Assembly: GCA_025685495.1 (NCBI GenBank)
Contig: JAJNMT010000285.1
Location: 62,001-126,000 of the forward strand
From: Huntiella abstrusa
Taxonomy: Eukaryota > Ascomycota > Sordariomycetes > Microascales > Ceratocystidaceae
Direction: 5' to 3'
Length of the DNA: 64,000 bases
Shown: in pieces, positions 22,590-33,690 of the stretch
Layout: each line of letters starts with the position of its first letter
Numbering within the stretch: position 1 is the first letter of the stretch
Translations under genes and position numbers: made by a program
Notes under the pieces: generated by a model
Told to the model about the DNA's origin: nothing
What the model saw: the letters and a program-made list of their open reading frames with translations, nothing else
Databases searched by the model: none

Positions 22590-25354
22590 TTACCATCCTC
22601 TCTTCCCCGGACTTCCTGGCCCGGGACTCAATCCACCGGGACTCAAACTCCGATCCAGACCTCGGCCAAAACTTCCATAAAGATTTGAAATTCCAGAGTT
22701 CCGTCCGTAGCTACCGCCCGGTTCGCGTGCCCCGCTCCCCACTCTCAACTTCTCCAGTCTCTTTCCTAAAGTTCCAACCGCCATAGCCTGTGCTGCTGCA
22801 AAGTCCTCGCGTTCACCAAGTGGTACCCGCTTAGTAGGACTCCGACTTGCTAACTCGCGCTTCAGGACTGCGTTTTCTAGCCGCAATCTCTCATTCTCTT
22901 GCTCGAGGTTTTCAATAAGGATATTCTCCTTGTCCTCTTGCTCTGATAACTCATCCAAAGCCAGTCCTTTCTCCAATAGCTCAATCTTGCGATCCATATG
23001 TGCCTCGTTTCGTTCTTGTTGCAACGCCATGTTCGTCTTCCATCTTGCAAACTCCAACTCCAGGCGCTCATCAAATTCTATGGCACACTCTTCGCGAACA
23101 ATAGCTTCGTTCTCAATCATCCGGTCCTCCATCTCCAGAAGATTTGCTTCGGCTTCAATACGAGCTTGAGCCTCCAGTGCCAACTCGTTCTTTAAAGCCT
23201 CCAATTCCTCACTCAAACGAGCAATTTCCAGCGCCGCGAGCTCCATAGTCCCGCGCTCGCCCATATGCTGAGTAGGATATCCTCGTGGCACTCCATGGCT
23301 CATAGTATTATGTTGTGGTAATCGTGGTGAATGTGACGGCGATGGTGTGCGGAAAGCCTTTGTCGGCGCATTGAAAACATGACGCCGGTTGGCTGGAACT
23401 GGTGGTGGAGGCATGCTTTCCGAGTGAGGTGAAATACTGCGTGTAGAACCACCCGATGACGCGGCAGATCCGTTAGAGAATATCGACGGAATTCTGGGAA
23501 CCGCAACCTCGCGAGCAAGCGCAGAGTATCGAAGAATCTGTGAAGTAGCGTTGAAATCTCCAAGAGGGTCGGCAGTAACGATCATGACACCCTTTTGTGG
23601 TGCGCGTGGAGCAGTCGAAGCTATAAGTGACAACGACGGTGATGGGAAAGAATTCGAAAACAGTAACTCGGTCAGTTTACACTGGCGAAAGGGAACAATA
23701 TTTGGCTACAAAAAGAAAAAGAAGAAAGAAAGTTAGCTAGCGAACACATGCAGCGAGGTTACCAAACAAATATCATAATAGCGACCAGGTGGGCCATCTC
23801 GCTTGCCCTGAGTGGGCCTGTATGGTGAAGTTCCAAAAGAAGCGGAACCGGGGAAATCATCAGATTGGCCTCACAGGGGTTGCCCAAAACAGCAATTAAC
23901 ATCCTTGGTTGCGGATCCCGGCGACATTAACAATCCCGGTTTTCTAGGCCGCCAATACTCGAAGTGAAAGTCTTTTGCTTGTATCCCCTGACGCCAGCCT
24001 AGACAGGAGGTGGCAATACAGTTCCGAGCTGATTTGTGGATGAAACTTACTTTTGTACTTGTCTGCATCTGTAAACATTGTCCGAGATACATCAAACTCT
24101 CGTTGATCTTTCCAGATTCAGCCAAAGTGACTCCAGCTGTTTTAGCATCACGAGCCCGTTCACTTCCGGCCAAATCAACCACTGTAAGTGTACTACCCAC
24201 CCACTTAGTTCCTACACTTCGACTCGGCACTTGTTTCTTCACCTCAATTGTGAAAAACCCGTGACTGCGGCTACTTGTGGAGTTGCTTCCTGTCCCTGTA
24301 ACTCGTCTCTCATGAAGACCAGCCTCGAGAACAAGAAGTGCATCATCATAACTAGTACAGGCCACCTTCTTGAGGCCTGCTACTACCTTGTGGTCCTGCG
24401 ACAACTCAGTACTCTTGAAGAGCAATGGTCGTCTCCGGGCTTCCTTTGCGCCGGCTAGTTTGGTAGCTGGTGTCAATAAATCATAGATACGATCATTGTA
24501 CACCTCAAACATTGACAAAACTACACAGTAAACCGATCTATTATCAACCATTTGTGTCACCAACTGGCTAATATCAGGCTTGACTGGTGGATTTGTTGGT
24601 CTGGGGATATATTTACGTCCAGCACTAGTCGCGGGATTCTCGCCCTATTAGTTGCCCTGGTTAGCGCCGTGTCATTACTAAACTTTATTCCCGTCCATTG
24701 TTTACTTACAAAAACAGGAGTCGCTGAACGCGATGACGACATGCGTGGTGTAGATGATCCATCGCCATATACAGAGTCGATAAAATTGGCCGCCGATATT
24801 ACCGTTGCTTCCGATGGGTCGGCAGCTTGTAAATCAAGTTCGATAGCGGGGTTCTCCACTAAATCGACTGTTCGCGATCCAATCATGCGGAATACTGCAT
24901 CTAGGGATAACTGGGTAATGCCTCTTTGGGTCTTGGACCCCAGAATCGTGTGTGTCTACCGAGGAGCAAGGGCATGTTAGTCTTTATATTCCCCTGTCTA
25001 TCGATTCGCAACTACGCTCACCTTTCCCGAGCCAGTGACGCCCAGAGTAGCCACTAATGCGTCATTCCCCTCAATTCGATTTGGCGCGACGACCCCCTCA
25101 ATCAACTGGAGGATTCGGGCATCTTCAAACACCTCTAATTGTGTACTACGCTCCTCAAACACCTGTGTGAAGCCAAACTTCTCAACTGCCCGTCGCCGGT
25201 CTGATGGCGGGTCTAAAGTGATGTGTGTGGGCGGCTCGGAACGTTCTTCGGGTTCTTCAACCGTAAGGAACCGAGCAGCTCTGCTGATGCCTGGTGCTGG
25301 TGGGCGAAGTCTAAGATAGACTTGAAAGAGGTTGGCCTGTTTGTCCGAGTTCAT
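22590..25354 (-). CDS. Kinesin motor protein, N-terminal motor with coiled-coil tail
   Basis: Four exons (25022-25354, 24710-24955, 24051-24644, 22590-23705) give 762 residues. Seen: P-loop GVTGSGKTHT (about 104-113), FEVYNDRIYDLL, switch I NSTSSRSHGF (314-323), switch II DLAGSE (350-355), CLQMQ...PNIVPFRQCKLTELLF, and the motor end LGDFNATSQILRYSALARE. A coiled coil (about 520-660) and a Gly/Ser-rich tail ending SPGKRGW follow. Long insertions in the motor resemble kinesin-6 (KIF20/Klp9) but the subfamily is not certain. Introns 1 and 2 are 65-66 nt; the third (23706-24050) is 345 nt, far longer than any other clear intron here. The splice between STK and PNIVPF restores conserved motor sequence. 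Confidence 0.88.
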
Positions 25355-26750
25355 TGTGTCGTATGTGTCGTGTCTGTCGTGTAATTCGCTGTGTAAACAG
25401 TCGTGTCGCTATGAATCGAGATATTTGTATGCAAGATGCGGACCTTTTGTTGAATATGCGGTTGGTCAGGGTTTATTATTTGCAGGTAAAAGAGGAATGG
25501 AAGCACGGTAGAACGAAAACACTGTGATAATGTGATGAAAGGAGGAATAACTAAGATCAAACTCGAGTGCAAGTTTCTAGACTATGTCATAAACAAAAGA
25601 AGCTGTTGCTTTTGTTTGTTCCTTGGTGCCAATTGTCTCTGTCGTAGCTGCTTCGTCCCTTTTGTAGTGGCGCACCAACACAATGCTTTAGTTGACGTTG
25701 ACGGTACCTTGTTTAGATCCGTTGGTGCTTCTGATTGGTACAGGGAACTTTTAAGTGGGCGGGTATCGTTGCCCAGCAACGAGCTTTTGAAGTTATGCGC
25801 CCCGGGGTCTTGAGTGTGGGTTGACGATGATGACGGATGGCACAAAAAACACAAAAGACAAAGGAGAGACCTCGATACGACGGACAATCATTGTTGATTG
25901 AGGATAAGGCTGAACTTGGTGGGGTTTTCATAACTCTGAATCATCTTTGGATAATGCGCAAATGAATTCTCCCGTGTAACTTGGTTGCTGGTTGCTGTAG
26001 ATCGCGGGTTTTGTTAACCCTAGCATTCGTGATCCCCGGGTCAATGAAATCGCTTGGGTTTGTTGGTGCAACCTGTAAAACAACAACCTTCCAGAACTGA
26101 TCTTTAAAACTACCACAGGGACCTTCACTACATCACTGCTTAGATAAATACGAATGTGCCTTTTGCGTTAATCCCGACAATTGCTACCTAAAACTCACAC
26201 ATTGACTGCGACATTCCCTACTCGCGCATACACATCCTCCGCCAAATATGCACTTTGTCTGCATGCGCCCGCAGACGAGAAGCCCCCACGCAACAATTTG
26301 CCGTGTCACTTGCATCTCTATTCTATGTAGCGAGCTTGTGTATGTGTACTCCGTCGCACCAGACTGATCTATCTTTGTGCATTCTCTAGTATAAGCGCAT
26401 TCTTCTCTTGGCTTCAGTCTAGACTGCGGCGCATCGTCCATTGTCTTGTCGCAAACACTTAACAAACTGTGGAGCCTGACATCAGTAGCTTCTTCAGTAA
26501 TCGAAGAATTGTATGCACCAGAAAGCTAGACTGCACAGAAGTTGTGCCCCATGTAATTGGGTACATGTGCATAACGCACTTGCAGGGACCGGCCAGACGA
26601 ACAAGCCAGACAAAGTGGGTCCGATGCAGAAACTCGATTCCGTGGATGTCTCTCGTCACTGCATCGTCTGATTCCAAGCGGAAATCACGCCCACGTCAAC
26701 TTGTATTCATGTGTACACGCATCTGTGAATAGCTCGAGACTTACATACGT

Positions 26751-27432
26751 ACATACTGGTACACCCAATCTTTGGTCAGGACTAGTCGCTTTGAGGCGCT
26801 CTTGACCACCAATGCGCGTGCGTTAGTGCCAGCAGTTCTTAGCTGCTCTCTTATAGACGGATAAACCAATCATAACGTGCGTTTCTTCATCGCTTGTTTG
26901 AAACGGGCAGTTAAAGGATGCTTCGTTTCAATATCAGAATGGCGGTCAAGCAACTGATAACTCCAAGATCAGCGGGCGTCATAGCCGATTATTATATTCA
27001 CCTCCGTGTTGAGCAGTTTGTTCGATGGAAAGTATGTACATTGCCATGAAATTTGCGTGAATAGGCCTTACATCTTTGCTACCAAAAGGTTCTAGACTCA
27101 AAGGATTACTGTAGAGCAATAAGGGATCATAGATCTTTAACTGGGATGGTCATTACACACAGGATAGAAGAATCTCAACATGTTCAGTCGCCGCATCATC
27201 ATGACTTACAATAGGCTCATTTCTAGATGCCATACTTTACTTGTTACACCGCTTTTTCTTGTGTAGTTGTGTCCCTCTTCTATAAGGTTTCACTACAAAT
27301 ATTTTGTTCACCCCACCTAATTGCAAGCACGTTTTCATCTCCGGCTTCTCCTAACCGACCAAGACGGTCTAGTCCTTTAAAGGAATCTATAGATATATGC
27401 ACACCATTCGTAGCGTTAGTTCCTCTACTGAC
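26751..27432 (+). repeat. First copy of a 682-bp direct duplication (probable assembly artefact)
   Basis: This block reappears at 27986-28667 with offset 1235 and, by eye, no mismatch. Beyond 27432 the first copy continues for about 60 bp as a garbled version of what follows the second copy, then dissolves into G runs. That pattern fits a decaying contig end that overlaps the next contig. Confidence 0.85.
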
Positions 27433-27489
27433 TCCCACCCGCCGCTCAAGAGTCCTCACTTATTGTTTTTTGTCCGGCACTTGTCCGTC

Positions 27490-27975
27490 AAATGGGGCGG
27501 TGGGGGGGGGGGGGGCGGGGGGGGGGGGGGGGGGGGCGCAGGGAGGGGGGGGGAGGAAGGAGAGGTAGGAGGGGTGAGGGGGGAGGACGGTAGGAGCAGG
27601 AGCGCGGGGGGGGGGGGAGGTGCGCGAGGAGGGTGGGGGGAGGGAGGCGCAGGGGAAGGATGCGCGCGAGGGTGGGGGGGGCGGGGGTGTGGGGCGAGGC
27701 GGGGGTTCGCTTGGGGGCGCGGGGTGTGAGGGTAGCTTGTGGCGCGGCGGGAGCGCTTGGCGGTTGGGTGGTGCGCAGTGAGATGGAGGGGAGGGCGCGC
27801 AGGAGCGTCGAGAGGCGGTGGGTGAGGGGTGAGGGTGGTGGCGGGCAATGGGGGTGGGGGGGGGGGAGGTGCGGGGAGGGCTGGGAGGTGGATGGGGAGT
27901 GGGGAAGGCTGGATAGTAGGGCGTGCTGGCACAAGGCAGAGGGCGACGAGGAGGAGGAGTGAAAGAGAAGAGAAG
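27490..27975. other. G-rich low-complexity tract, likely sequencing or assembly junk
   Basis: Almost entirely G with some A and few C or T on the plus strand, including G runs of up to 18 bases. It sits directly before ten Ns (27976-27985). Composition changes abruptly at both ends, and it encodes only Pro-rich antisense ORFs, so I treat it as erroneous sequence. Confidence 0.8.
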
Positions 27976-27985
27976 NNNNNNNNNN
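27976..27985. other. Assembly gap (10 N)
   Basis: Ten consecutive Ns separate the G-rich tract from the second copy of the duplicated block. A fixed ten-N run is a scaffolding placeholder, so true distance here is unknown and may be negative (overlap). Confidence 0.97.
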
Positions 27986-28667
27986 ACATACTGGTACACC
28001 CAATCTTTGGTCAGGACTAGTCGCTTTGAGGCGCTCTTGACCACCAATGCGCGTGCGTTAGTGCCAGCAGTTCTTAGCTGCTCTCTTATAGACGGATAAA
28101 CCAATCATAACGTGCGTTTCTTCATCGCTTGTTTGAAACGGGCAGTTAAAGGATGCTTCGTTTCAATATCAGAATGGCGGTCAAGCAACTGATAACTCCA
28201 AGATCAGCGGGCGTCATAGCCGATTATTATATTCACCTCCGTGTTGAGCAGTTTGTTCGATGGAAAGTATGTACATTGCCATGAAATTTGCGTGAATAGG
28301 CCTTACATCTTTGCTACCAAAAGGTTCTAGACTCAAAGGATTACTGTAGAGCAATAAGGGATCATAGATCTTTAACTGGGATGGTCATTACACACAGGAT
28401 AGAAGAATCTCAACATGTTCAGTCGCCGCATCATCATGACTTACAATAGGCTCATTTCTAGATGCCATACTTTACTTGTTACACCGCTTTTTCTTGTGTA
28501 GTTGTGTCCCTCTTCTATAAGGTTTCACTACAAATATTTTGTTCACCCCACCTAATTGCAAGCACGTTTTCATCTCCGGCTTCTCCTAACCGACCAAGAC
28601 GGTCTAGTCCTTTAAAGGAATCTATAGATATATGCACACCATTCGTAGCGTTAGTTCCTCTACTGAC
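27986..28667 (+). repeat. Second copy of the 682-bp duplication (probably the true copy)
   Basis: Identical by eye to 26751-27432. It starts exactly after the N gap and continues into ordinary intergenic sequence, so this is the copy I would trust. Confidence 0.85.
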
Positions 28668-29999
28668 CCCGCTACAAAGTCTCACTATGTTTTTTGCCGT
28701 CACTATGTCGTCAATGGCCGTCACCCAAAGGTGCCGAAAAAGGTAAGAATAAAAATCTAACAAGACAGGGGCTCATTCCGGAAGTCCCAGCACCAGTCCA
28801 GTAGGAAGATGCCATTCGGCATTGCACTTTTCGCTGGGCCCGTGGGTAGCTACTTGTCACCACGGCACTTGGCAGTTTTGTCCATAGATGGAAAGCTCCA
28901 ACGTCAGACTTGTGAAAATATGTCGGCAATCGTGATGTCTTGAGCCTGTAGTAGTAGTGAACATAGTCTTCTAGACAAAACTTTTGGCCGCTGAAGTTAA
29001 CAAAGTTCCTGCCAAATAATGGAAATTCCTACTCAACCCGACTTCCAAAACTGCGCAATAGGCCTGTCTTATATTTACTGGAGACTCAATTAACTAGTGC
29101 TGCCGTCAACACCGTCCGCTATCCGTGACCCCACTTATTCTTTTGAACGCTAGATTTTTTGCATGTCCCCTGTCAATTGTTGTTTGGCCCCCTGCAAATT
29201 GATAATTTTTTTTTCCTGAACTATTCGTCTTCCTGCTAACATCGTGAGGCTTAATCCGCAAAGTTCAACCATCCATTGATACCCACAACCAAGTCCGGAT
29301 TTATATTTACAATTGCTCTCTGCTTCACTTCTATTCCAATTTCCATCAGAACTCATTTCAGCTTAAGTTGAGCTTTATTAGTGGGTATGTTGCTCTCTTC
29401 TTGTGTCTCCGGCCCGCCACTTGCGAGCTACCCTGCCGGGCCCGGTTCGAGGTCCTTTCTGATGGCTTGCGGGTTCCACCCCGGCCCATAAAACATCTCT
29501 GATCTCTATGCCCCGCCCGCCGTGGATACGTTTCATCGAAACATCAATCCATTCAGATCACCGTTTGCTAACTCGTAATTGCGAAGTCGAGTTACTTCTT
29601 CTAGCTGTTATACGTCTACCATCAACGCCAACGGACCCCTCCCACAATAACATCGACAAACAACAAACAGACCGTCGTTACAGACACTACCAGATAACAC
29701 TTCGGCGCCGTTACTGTTCTACCATTTCTCGACACTTGTACTGTGCCTTGAAGATTCAAAACTACTTCACCTGAACAGTGAGACGTTCCATTGATACCTC
29801 GTCCGTTCTTTGCTTCCCGCAACTCGAAATCGAGAGTATCTTGCATCACAATCTGTTAGCTTTCACCAACCTCTGTTTGTATTGTCTAAAGGCTTTTATT
29901 TGCTTCACAAACCAGCCTTGGCCTCTGGCCCCCTCTTTCCCTTTTTCTCTTCTTCGTTTCGTTGCCTCTCTTTTTCACATACTTTGTTTCTTCGTCATA

Positions 30000-32309
30000 A
30001 TGAAGACCATCAGCAACGGTCCTAAGAAGACTGTTTCCGGTGCTGGCCCTAGAAAGACCATTGCACCCAGAAAGACACCTATAAACTCTCCACAGTCTGC
30101 CCGTAAACAGGTAGCTAGTAAGAATAGTGCCCGGAAGTCTACTGTGGGTTACGGAAGAAAATCCACGGCTTCTAAAAACTCGCTCTCTGCTTCCAAGTCG
30201 GCCCCTCGGAAGACCATCTCTGCCAAGGACTTGATCAGAAAAACTATACCAAAAAAGTCCATCAGCGGTAAGGCCGCTCCTAGAAAAACTTCCAAGAGCC
30301 CGTACCGAGGAGGCAAGGGCAAGAAGCGCCAACGGGAGTCCAGCCCTGAGGACTCTGATCTCAGTGATGAGGGTGGTTATTCAGCTTTAGAAGATGTTAC
30401 GGACACTTCTGACGACGATGACAGTGAGCTTGAGTTGGAGGAGGAGGAGCATCTCACTATGGGTGACACAGCTCCCTTCTCAACCGAAGACGACCAGGAT
30501 GAAGATGACGATCTCGAAGATGAGTATGCTAGCAATGCTAATGACGTTGCCATCATCACTGAATCTGACGAGGAGTTTGACGAGCTTGAGGCTCGTGACG
30601 AAGCTCTGAAGAGAGCCGCCCAAAACGAAGTTGCTGGCTCGGACATCAACTCGGACGATGATTCAGCCGATGATTCTTCAGACCTTCCAGAGATTGACGA
30701 CAACCAGGTTGATGACTCTGATGACGCCGATATCGACGAGAAGAGCAGCAGCTGGCATGGTGTCAGTGATGATGAAGTCGGTTTCGATCTGGATGAAGAG
30801 ATTGAGGTAGATAACACTACCGCCGCTGTCGTCACTGAAGAGCTTCCTGAGCCTCCTGTTCCGGAGCGCCATGTGCACTTTGACGTGCCACCTAGTCCCT
30901 CGGAGTCGACCGACACCGACGAGGAGGATTTGAACGGGCTTTACCCCGATCTTTTGTACTCCCAGAGCCTGATGGAGTCAACCGTTGGACCTCAGATGAA
31001 CGATAGTGACGGATCTGACTCCTCGGGTTGGGACTTTAGTTGCGATCCGTACGCCATTTCAGCACCCACTACTGGGTCATCTTCAGCACCTTTGGAGGCC
31101 CAGAGCGCCCTAGACATGGAGACATATGACTTCGGACTTGATTTCCAGGGCGGAGACGTGGTTTTTGACATGCCCATAGAAATCCCTAGAGCCGACGATG
31201 CTCTCCTGTCTGGACTGACGACCTCCGCCCCATTGTTTTCCGAGTTTCCAGAGGAGTCTGACCGTACTCCTGTCGATGGCTACGAATGTAAGTTGAAGCT
31301 GCTATCAATCTACAAAATATCTGAAACATAATACTGACATGTTTTTTCCTTAGCCGATGGCGAGACAACCGATGATGATGAGCCCGAGCTTTTACTCCGG
31401 CCCGTCCGTCGGCCCTCGCTTCCAGAGGTTGATGAATCGGAAGCGGAGCAGCTTCCTCCTGCTCGCCGTGGCCAGCCTCGTAGCAGTGCATTTGAGCTTG
31501 ATCGGAAGGACGGCAAGCCTATTGTGGTTGCTGACCCGCGGTCTCGCAAGATGATGGTGTTTACTCCTGATAGAACGCAGCACCAGGTTGATATTGTTCC
31601 TGAGCTGTTCAACACCAACGCTGCAATTGCAGGACCATCCGGCTTCGATTACTTTGCCAGTGTTCCAGAATTGCCAAACCTCCCGGACTTTGGGTTCAAT
31701 GTAGACTTTGATACTCTGGATTTTGAAGATGGCGAGTTCATGACGTCATTGCCAGAGGACGCAATGAACACGTACGACCCTACGTTCATTGATTTTGGAG
31801 TTGTAAATGAAGAAATCGACTCAGACGAGTTCAACCCCGAGAATGAAGAGGCGAAGTTTAACATCGCAGAGTTTTTGGAGATGGAACCCGACTCCGAAAC
31901 TGAGGAAGACAACAAGGAGACAGAGGAAGCGGGCGTGACCCAGACTACGATGAGCAGCGTTTACCATGTGACTCCAAGAGACGTGGGTTCGTTCCGTCGT
32001 AACCAAAGTGACATGCAGCTCATCAACAGCAACCGCGCAACTGCTGATTCCTTGGCGCTTAGTGGCCCGTTTCACACTATGGCGCTTAAAGGAATTAAGT
32101 CGGGTCGTCTTGCTGCGGGCAGTGTACCTCTTACGCCGATGCGTCGGCGCAAAGCGAACCACGAGTTCGGGTCTGGGCCGACGGAGACTCTTGCTATCAA
32201 GAGAAAGGCGATGGAAATGGCACCTCTGGATGCGCCAAGCGCAGTAGAACCAGCACACAAACGCCAGAGAAGCATCTCGGAAGCTGCTTTAGGTGACTTC
32301 ACTAACTAG
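30000..32309 (+). CDS. Nuclear-type protein with histone H3 tail-like N-terminus and acidic body
   Basis: Exons 30000-31287 and 31354-32309 (66-nt intron) give 747 residues. The N-terminal 110 residues are basic, with about ten spaced RKT/RKS/KKT/KKS motifs. One stretch, SARKSTVGYGRKSTASK (43-59), imitates the histone H3 tail around K9. Residues about 115-280 are extremely Asp/Glu/Ser rich. A conserved-looking HVHFDVPPSPS segment follows near residue 289. Exon 2 has AFELDRKDGKPIVVADPRSRKMMVFTPD, and the C-terminus is basic with PMRRRKANHEFGSGPTETLAIKRK and AHKRQRSISEAALGDFTN, plausible nuclear localisation signals. Upstream, a pyrimidine-rich leader precedes the ATG. The family is not recognised; a chromatin role is inference. 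Confidence 0.8.
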
Positions 32310-32519
32310 GGGGAGTTGCTTATGCAATGGGGTGCTGATACTGGAATAACAGCTTCCGACGTAGCTTTACCTGGTCTGTCGGTTGAAGCGGGTAGTGAAG
32401 ACGCTAATGCCATGGCCACAGAGTTTGACTGGGATTCTTTGGAGACTGAGGTTCAACCCCGAAAGGGCAAGGATGCTTCAGAGGAGGAAGAATGTGCAGA
32501 CAGTGGGGCACCGACGTGA
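32310..32519 (+). other. Open frame continuing past the TAG stop of the preceding gene
   Basis: In the same frame as the gene ending at 32309, the sequence stays open for another 69 codons to TGA at 32517-32519. It encodes an acidic stretch with ATEFDWDSLETEV and ASEEEECADSGAP, similar in composition to the upstream protein. It may be an extension reached by stop-codon readthrough, a C-terminus cut off by a recent nonsense mutation, or chance. Confidence 0.4.
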
Positions 32520-33072
32520 GATTTTTGGTTCACGTGGAAGGCCATTGTTAATGCAGCCAGTCAAATGGACTATTTGGGAGGATGGTTGTTTGTCATGTTT
32601 GGAGTGGCAGAGATGTCAAGGTTTTTTCTTTTTTTGTTTTGGTCTTTTCTCTGTTTGTTTCCTTTGTCGGAGAATATATGACGATGAGGATGGCATGATT
32701 CTCTTGTGAGAGAGTTGTCCCTGACCTCGTGGGCTTGTGACGTTTCTGGTGGACGACAAGACCGGTTGTGGTACTTGTTTGGCCACAGAAATATCTTAGG
32801 GCCTGTCTTGTTGTTCTATACCCCTTGGTTCGTGATTGGACTTTGTAAGTTGGTTAAAAGCGTGTTTTCATGTTTTGGAGTTTTGTTCTTTGGATAGGCT
32901 TGTTTTGTTTTTGTTAGTTTGTCAGTGTTGGGTTAAAAATCGCCGTATGAGCCAGAGTGCCTCTGTAGGCATGCTTGTCAATAAAAGTTTTGTTCTAATG
33001 AAGGAGTTGCTTGGTGATGTGTGTGTGCAAGTAACCGCTGGACCAAACTGCTACGAGTGATTTGCCTTATAT

Positions 33073-33180
33073 TCTGCAACCCCACAAGGTGAGGTTCTGT
33101 TTGTTGAAAAGGCACTCCTTGTTGGTATAAGCTTGTCGCAAGTGATTACTGAATGGCGAGAAGAGCTTGTTATAGTCTAA
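33073..33180 (+). pseudogene. 36-codon fragment homologous to the C-terminus of the ORF at 61752-62360
   Basis: Frame 33073-33180 reads SATPQGEVLFVEKALLVGIS then LSQVITEWREELVIV and a stop. The C-terminus of the minus-strand ORF at 61752 reads NANPQGQVLLVETALLVGIP then QSQVITEWREELVIV and a stop. About 26 of 35 residues match, and many codon differences are synonymous (for example TCA/TCG, AGA/CGA, GAA/GAG, GTC/GTT). A stop lies just upstream in this frame and no matching upstream exon is visible. I read it as a relic of a gene copy that evolved under selection before being broken. Confidence 0.65.
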
Positions 33181-33690
33181 CATATTGAGCCCCCACTTAT
33201 ATACACATCATACCTTGCCCTTCGTAGTAGATAGCTTGACTTATAACTTATCTTATTCTGCCGATGCAGAGTTACTGACTATCTCGAACACACCCATCTT
33301 CATATGTCACCTACACTCTCACATGTCGAGAACCCTCGAATTATCTCGACCCCCCGGCCTGTTTCGCATTTAACCATAAGCCTGCATGAGAGTAATGAAT
33401 AAGAAAAACCCCATTATGTCATCATAGAAGTACCGAACATACCCTGGTGACAGGGTTTGTCAGCTTATCGACAATCTTATCTTATCGTGAATGGGCCCCT
33501 CTAAAAAAATTGGGTGGATCTTGATCAGGGAATATGGAGGGTATGTACAGTTTAGTGTAGTTTTTGGTTGTGTGATAATTTTACCTGCAAGATTAAGAGT
33601 AGCAGCTTGTTTTGGCACCCAACTCTAAAATAGTAAAGACATATAGTCGACCTTTGTTTCACTTTATATAGACTCCTACTCACTGTCAAA

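Larger units (their letters stand above)
25355..29999. other. Gene-poor 4.6-kb region with an assembly gap
   Basis: I found no convincing coding region here. ORFs in it are short, lack splice support, or arise from the G-rich tract at 27490-27960. The region begins with the promoter of the kinesin gene and ends with the 5' leader of the gene at 30000. The leader near 29930-29999 is pyrimidine rich. The duplicated block and the gap are listed separately. Confidence 0.5.

Noticed and set aside
27456..28104. Three overlapping proline-rich minus-strand ORFs of 171-214 codons
   Set aside because: They read the complement of the G-rich junk tract and run through the N gap; they are composition artefacts.
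30377..30916. 179-codon Ser-rich minus-strand ORF
   Set aside because: Antisense shadow of Asp/Glu codons in the acidic gene at 30000-32309.
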